DNA from: Isoetes taiwanensis
Lineage: Eukaryota > Streptophyta > Lycopodiopsida > Isoetales > Isoetaceae
Reading direction: 5' to 3'
DNA: 64,000 nt
Assembly (NCBI GenBank): GCA_021234155.1
Contig: JAJEKV010000044.1
Coordinates: forward strand, 9,582,777 to 9,646,776
This document shows, in pieces, positions 58,200 to 64,000 of the stretch. A program made the translations under genes and the position numbers. The notes under the pieces are model-generated. The model ran no database searches, was not told where the DNA came from, and saw only the letters and a program-made list of their open reading frames with translations. Position 1 is the stretch's first letter; every line of letters begins with the position of its first letter.

Positions 58200-60101
58200 A
58201 GTGAACCTTTTTTCGTCCGCGATGAGGAATGGTGTCAACGAAGGCAGTTGCGCGCTATCTTAGGAATAATGGTGAAGGGACGATGCCTTGGTCCGGGCGT
58301 GAAACCAAAACCAACCCAATTTGATAGCTGGATGAGGATTTGCGCAAAAATTTCTTCCCCGCGGCTTGCTGGATCCATCCGAGGTGATTGGCGAGCTGGC
58401 TGATAGCTGATTGCCGAGGCGCTTCTTTGGTGGCTTCTAAGAACGGTCTCGGGCCCGTTTGCCATTAGCAATCCGTAAAGTTGGTAGGCCGTGAGGCGGA
58501 CCGATGTGGTTTGATTTGTGCCGTGAAGCCGCATCCGGAACTTGTGGAAGTTGAGGACACGCCGCGGGTGGTATGACCCCATTCTGATGCTGATAACACC
58601 GGAAGCTTTAGAAGGATCAAAAGGAGGACGGGTTGATCCCCGTGGCTGCTCCTCAAGTAAGCGATAGAGTTGGCGCGGGTTGCACCGCCAAGTGGTGGCC
58701 GCCGAGAAGCGTATTGTTAAGGAGGTGTGGTTTTGCACTTGATAAACCATTTTGTTGCGGAACGGTGTGGGATGAGGCGAGTGCACTTTCCGCGGCATGA
58801 TTGCACATGCTGCATCGCTTTACACGAGGCGGGCCATTGGTGGAGTTGCACTCATTTGCCAAATGGCCTTTGATATTTGCGGGCATATGGCACCAGATTT
58901 GACTGCGCTGTGGATTGGCGGTTGAGGCTGAACAAAATCGCTTTGGGAACCATGACAGTGGAATGAACTGAGCCTGAAGAGCCACGCCGAGGAAACATTG
59001 ACCGAAAGTGATTGGATAAGTCGATAGCCTCGGCCCAAAGTCTTGGGACGTATTCGGCCATGAGTCGAATAGCTGAGGAAGTCCTTGAGAAACCACCGTA
59101 ATCCGGCTCGCGGTGGGGTAATCCTGAGTTTACTTAGCAGTAATGTGAAGTCGATCCAAGAAAATCCCGCAGACCTGCGGGCTCTTGTTGAAGTTCATTG
59201 AGTTGTTTGAGATGAAGTTGATCATCATCCGGTCCCATAATGAGAAAGAAAAGCAGTTTTCATTTCTACCAATCTTTGTTTCCAATGGCTTTTGCTGGAC
59301 ATGAGCCATTGATGAGGAGAGCCAAGCAGGTGGTGGAAAAGATGTGGAATTTCGCTGAGGCTTCGCGCATTAATCATTTAGGACAGCTAGAGCCTCAAAA
59401 TTCCTTCCATGTGGGCCCTCCGACGCATCCCTTTGGTCCAACCCGTTTGCCTTTCGCTGCTGTGGGATAAGCCGGCCGTGAAAGTCCGAAGGTAGATGTG
59501 AAAAGTGCCGGGCTGGACAGAAACGATAGTGAGGATATTGAGGTTGAGTTGGATGTGGGCATGGTGCCCAAGGACCCCGATGAAGGGGTGACCGCGGCTG
59601 AGAAACCGGGCAGCCGGAGCATTGGTTTTGAGATCCGTAAGGTTGTAAACAGTGAAGGGCGCTGGGAAACGTAGGGAAAGGATATTCCCGGTAGGCTTAA
59701 AGGAGACATGGATAGCCGTATTCCACCCGGGAGATGATGGTTGTGAAGGAAGAGGCGTATGGCCCGGGGGAATGATGGATGTAGGCATGTTCGGGGGTAT
59801 GAAAGTACCTGCTGGAGAAGGTTGAGCCTGATAAGGTTCCCCGGAGAAGTGATGAGGGGACTGAGGTTGTGAGCAATGTTTGCACGCTTTGGGGCGGGGA
59901 ACTGACCTAGACAGACACGAGGGGTGGTGGCCGATCGAGTCCTAGACCAAGATGGCCTCTATGTCATAAGCGATCCATACATAACGCCAACAAGCCCGGA
60001 CGTAACATGGCCTGCCGCCCAAGAGCGAGTTCTTCTCGGGCGTGAAATTACCACGCACATATGCATGTAATAGTGCAGGATAGAACCCGCATCCCAGCCA
60101 T
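58200..60101 (-). pseudogene. gypsy copy 2 gag
   Basis: KGHLANECNSTNGPP and KRCSMCNHAAES near 58,800-58,870 are the same two zinc knuckles as in copy 1, here partly destroyed (WCHMPANIKGH). Upstream frames near 59,390-59,890 share blocks such as TDLKTNAPAA with copy 1. Sequence just inside the LTR (GTAATTTCACGCCCG) is also shared. Confidence 0.75.
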
Positions 60102-60240
60102 GGTTTGGGGTTCAGTCGAACTCCCTGAAGAGCCGTATCACAGGAGGACCCGTGGGGATCCAACAAAGAGTCCTGGGGACTATGGTCACGATTTGCAAGG
60201 GATGAGGATAGGGAGAGGGAGCAAAAATAGATAGAACTAA
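60102..60240 (-). repeat. truncated 5' LTR of gypsy copy 2
   Basis: The minus strand ends TAGTCCCC ... CCCCAAACCA at 60,102, matching the 3' end of the family LTR. Similarity fades by about 60,240, after CTTGCAAATC. The remaining LTR, including the TATA region, is absent. Confidence 0.6.
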
Positions 60241-63200
60241 AAATGGAACATGACCAAAAGAAGAAGGATCAAGAGAAGAAGAAGAGGAAGAAGACGAAGA
60301 GGAGGAGTTTCAGCTCTTACTAGAATTGTCACTACAAAATAATGAAGTCTGGACGTCAGAGAATCATCAATTGGCCTTCATTAAATATACCTCTGCCCAG
60401 ACTCGAATACGATCTAACAATTTAGCATCAACAAAATCATCATACACAACGTCAATTTGTCTGATGATTAAGCGTTAGAAAATCATCAAAAGTCAAGTAA
60501 TGCATCAGTATGATTTAGCTGTGTTTTGAGATTGGCAAATAAATTTGCTTCTTGAGGCTAGTCGAGAGAGTTCTCCTTAGCTTTTGCACTTCTCTCATTT
60601 TCAAAAAAATACAAAAGTTTAGGCGATGGCAGTAGGGATGGGTTGCAATAATTCCCCTCAATCCACCAACCACGAGTTCGGTAGAGTCTGCGGATCTTGG
60701 CGAACTGCGGATGCATCACATATTGGAGCAGTGTCTAGGGCACATATAAAAAACAAGCTTGTACATGTCGAAATAGGTATTGGTTGCGAGTTTTCCATGC
60801 TGGCATCGAGTTTGGGCTTTTAAGTAATCCCATCAAACCTCTAATGACACTATATTGAAGTGTTCAGCTAACTCATTTTTATGATAAGCGTTATTTTTCT
60901 TGGCAATATAGATATTACATTATATGCGAGATTTGATTATAAATAGGCATGGGCAATTTCTGGTTTGTACTTAGGCTTACCATACTATAAAGCAAGATTA
61001 CATTCTTTTTCAACTCATAATTGATGAAACATGTGATAGAAGGAAGGAAGAAATTTTAACGTCCACGGAACCAATCAGGTTATGGGACCAAAACAAACAA
61101 AGGGGCATAAGCTCTGCTGCGGTGATAAAGCCAAAAAGCGAACATGGGGTCTAAGCCCGTTACAACACACAAATAAGAAACTGAGCCAACCCAAAAAAGC
61201 AGAGGCCATGGTACATGCAAAAAGCATCCGGGGATCGGCCCGATAGCGATCCGAATGACTGGCCTCCTATACACTCCCCATTTATGTAATAGGCGAGGCT
61301 GTACTTTCGACATAAGCTCTTCTTTCACTTTGCAAAGGCTGTCTTTGGGGTCCGTCTTCTGAGCAGAGAAGGTGGTTCCTTCAAATGATTGCCATGCCGT
61401 AAGATGTGCAGCACGGAAAGAGCATCCTGAAAGCAGACCAAGAGATGGCGGGCCCGTTAGTTGTCTTGTAACCCATTTGGTAGAAAGGATGCCGTCGAAA
61501 TATGTATATCACATTTGCGAAAAAAAGCGGCCTCATCGCCTTAGCGGCGGTTACCCGCGTCTCCTTCAAACCTACAATACTGTGGTCGAAATTGACGCGT
61601 ATTACGGCCCTACCAAACTCGAGGCGGGACCTCGGCATGGCGGTGGGCAGCAAATCCTCAAGCGGAGGTTTGTCACGAGGTGGGCCGGTTCGCCAGGTCA
61701 GGCATAGCATGTGCATGAGCACTCCTCACTCACATGTGGTGGTGAGGCCTGTGCTGAACCTTTGGTGAAACATTAAGATCTAAGCTCTCCATTTCAGCTA
61801 GATATGGGGTGGTGAGAAGTGAGTTAGGTTTAGAATTTTAGCTTTTTAGAGAGTTCATTTTTTTGTCATTGTGTGGGTGCCACTCATGTTCTCAAGCTTA
61901 CTCTTGCAGAAGGAAGGAAGGAAATATATTTTAATGTCCGCGGAGGCCAAATCGGCTAAGGCGGTAATGCACTACCTGGCGAGATAAAAACCACAAAATA
62001 CAAATGCTACACTAATAGTAGTATTTAATTAAAGTGGGACTCATTCCATTCCCATTTTTTAGGAACCTGTTAATTACATGAAAAAGAGTACTGAGCCGAA
62101 AACTATCAGCAATTAGGTTTTTGTCTAGAACTACTGCATGAAGCTTTCCTCTAGTTTCCACACTGATTAGCGAGTGGGAACAAGAACAATGCAAGCTGAA
62201 ACAAAAGGAAATTCATTAAGGGTGAAATCAAAGTTCTGAATTGAAACCAAAGTTTACAATGGTTGAAGATACCATGATGGTCGGTGACACAATCAATACA
62301 TCATCTTAGCACCCAATGAGGACCACCCTCTTTGGGAACAACATGCGAGGAAGCGAATTAAAGGCGTTCCAAGCCATGAGCAACTTGAAGAATGAAAATG
62401 CGAACACGCTAGCTGACATGGCTCCGATCCCATGTCGCTACATTGGCGATTTGTCTTGGAAGGCAAATCGAAGTTAGTGCAAGTGATGCTACAGACTGAT
62501 ACAAATAAGAAAACAACCGGTGAGTTCTAGGGGCCATTTTACGAAGAATGTAGGTGTGAGGCTTTCTGGGCTACATGAGTCGAAGGCCCCTGACTCAGCT
62601 TGGAGCCCAAAAACAAAAAGCCAAGGAAAAAAATTCCTTCTTTTCTAAGTAGGCAAAAAAAAAAAAATTTGAGGGCCTGGGCTCGCGAGTGAAGAGACCC
62701 TCAAAACCCCTCTAATGGCCTTTCTCGACTCGCTTGAGTAAAGCGTAACTTCAGTAAAAATTTTTTCCTTTTTTAACTAGGAAAAAAAAGTTTTTTTTTT
62801 TCAAGAAAATTTTTTTTAAGGGCCTTTCTCGGCTCGTGGGTCGAGAAAAGCATCTGAGAGTAAAAAGCATGAGTTTGGGGGTTGAAAGGAAGCTCAAAGT
62901 GAAAAGCGAGTTACGAGGTCGAGAAAGCGATTACGAGGACCTTTCTCGACTCCACGAGTCAGAAAAGTGACTCGAGAATTGGAAAACACGGTTCGAGGTT
63001 CCAAAAATGCGATTGCCCTCTGGATATAATTTTCTGACTCCAATCTCATGAAACTGCCAATCGCGACTAAGCGGACGTATTGGTATTTTCTATGTATTTT
63101 CTAATACACCATATCTTATGCATTTATTATGTATACATATACGAAAAAATAGACCACTTGCTTTTTATAATATATCAATGTTTGCCATAGCTTATTTCAA

Positions 63201-64000
63201 ATATAGATTTTCCAAATGGGACACTATACCTAGCACCACTAAAAGGTCAACGCAGGGGTAAAATATGATTATACAACCATACATATATAAACACACAACC
63301 ATGCTATTAATTTGCGACAAAAATTCAAATATTTATACGGGTGACACTAATAAAATGATAATATTACGCTATAAGTTTTAATAATAAGGATTTTAATAAT
63401 TATTACGCTTTACCACCTTTGTTACGTGCATTTATATCACTTTTTCTCCCACCCATGCTTAAATTGAAATTTGAAATTTAAAAAGGGGAGGAGATTTTCC
63501 CGATAACCTTGGAAAAATAACTTATTAACCTTGGAAAAATAACCCGTGGCCACGCTATATCCATTATTTTTCACTTACGTACACTCTATTATTCATCTCG
63601 ATTATTTGGCTTTCCTCCACCTCTTAAGTTCGAAATTTGAAGTGAAAAGGGGTAGATTTTGAAATTTGAAATTGAAAGAGAGATTTTTGAAATTGAAATT
63701 GAAAGGGGGAGATTTAGTGCGTACCTTTTGAGAAGAAAAAATTTGGTACACTTAGAATCGTGGTGGCTATGGCGAACTCTCAGAACACAGCTGTGGCATG
63801 GAGGCGAGCTATTCAAGAACCCTCTATGCTACATCCTCCATATTCATTTGGGAATTCTCCACTTATCCGTCAACTGTAAACAGGCTGGATTCAAATCAAG
63901 CATCCTGATACTGTTTTCCAACTATAACCTCAAGAACTCGCATCTGAAAGCCGATTTCTTGTAATAAATCTGTATTACAGAATCGCGAAGATCAGGCAGG
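60241..64000. other. no recognised gene; repeat tails and low-complexity DNA
   Basis: Two related tails occur at about 61,036-61,110 (GAAGGAAGAAATTTTAACGT then CCACGGA) and 61,907-61,970 (GAAGGAAATATATTTTAATG then TCCGCGGA). A GAAGAAGAGG-type purine tract lies at 60,265-60,315. At 62,680-63,010 CTTTCTCGACTCG and its inverse recur. Near 63,640-63,715 GAAATTGAAATT-type repeats occur, and AACCTTGGAAAAATAAC is repeated at about 63,505 and 63,528. Overlapping frames of about 111 codons on both strands near 61.4-61.7 kb have no recognised domain. Confidence 0.5.

Larger units (their letters stand above)
49719..60240 (-). mobile_element. Ty3/gypsy retrotransposon, copy 2 (inverted)
   Basis: Same family as copy 1 in the opposite orientation. 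The distance from pol end to 3' LTR is about 4.0 kb in both, and from 5' LTR end to pol end about 5.8-5.9 kb in both. Gag knuckles, protease, reverse transcriptase, RNase H and integrase occur in order from 60.1 down to 54.3 kb, all broken. Its 5' LTR is represented only by about 60,102-60,240 (TGGTTTGGGGTTC onward, matching the LTR's 3' end), so the element is truncated there. Confidence 0.88.

Noticed and set aside
60333-60350. CACTACAAAATAATG as a CACTA end
   Set aside because: It matches only the first eight bases of a typical end and no inverted partner or subterminal repeats are visible.
61372-61722. Overlapping 111- and 113-codon frames as a gene
   Set aside because: Mutually antisense frames with no family signature. 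A fragment of LINE coding sequence is possible, but I could not identify a motif.

Overview
This is nuclear DNA from a land plant, most likely an angiosperm. The evidence is a dense, nested set of plant transposable elements (Ty1/copia, L1-type LINE, Ty3/gypsy, hAT and CACTA-like ends), plant LTR promoters, and decayed intron-containing remnants of plant gene families. I cannot place it closer to a species. I found no gene in the window that looks intact. Every coding region I recognise is interrupted by frame changes, stop codons or insertions, so most entries are pseudogenes or element remnants. I saw no prokaryotic genes, CRISPR arrays, or tRNA or rRNA genes.

Layout. 0-4.3 kb: a short LINE 3' end and three independent local tandem duplications in otherwise featureless AT-rich DNA. 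4.3-8.8 kb: a minus-strand copia retrotransposon, 5'-truncated, split by a 607-bp hAT-type element with a perfect 8-bp target duplication. 9.3-14.4 kb: a minus-strand L1-type LINE with endonuclease, reverse transcriptase and C-terminal zinc-finger regions, followed by an imperfect inverted duplication of its 3' sequence. 14.4-23.9 kb: a candidate 9.4-kb element with inverted, GCTTA-rich ends. It carries a plus-strand zinc-finger plus FCP1-type phosphatase remnant and a minus-strand remnant with DF-EN, WSDGC and HGKGE motifs. 24.2-25.3 kb: a LINE ORF1 fragment, perhaps the other half of the LINE to its left.

25.3-29.8 kb: local repeats, exon-like pieces, a 173-bp AGT microsatellite and a CACTA-type terminus. 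29.9-40.95 kb: a plus-strand gypsy element with two LTRs and an unusual 4-kb region between pol and the 3' LTR. 41-49.7 kb: remnants of an 11S-globulin-like cupin gene (plus strand) and a Ser/Thr protein phosphatase 5 gene (minus strand). 49.7-60.2 kb: a second copy of the same gypsy family in the opposite orientation, its 5' LTR truncated. 60.2-64 kb: repeat tails and low-complexity DNA.

The two gypsy copies share family-specific features: the same 4-kb 3' region, the same FQDD reverse-transcriptase site and the same LTR layout. They form a large inverted pair around the two gene remnants. The most unusual structure is the 14.4-23.9 kb candidate element with its linked gene remnants. Its ends and family identity rest on reading by eye and need computation.
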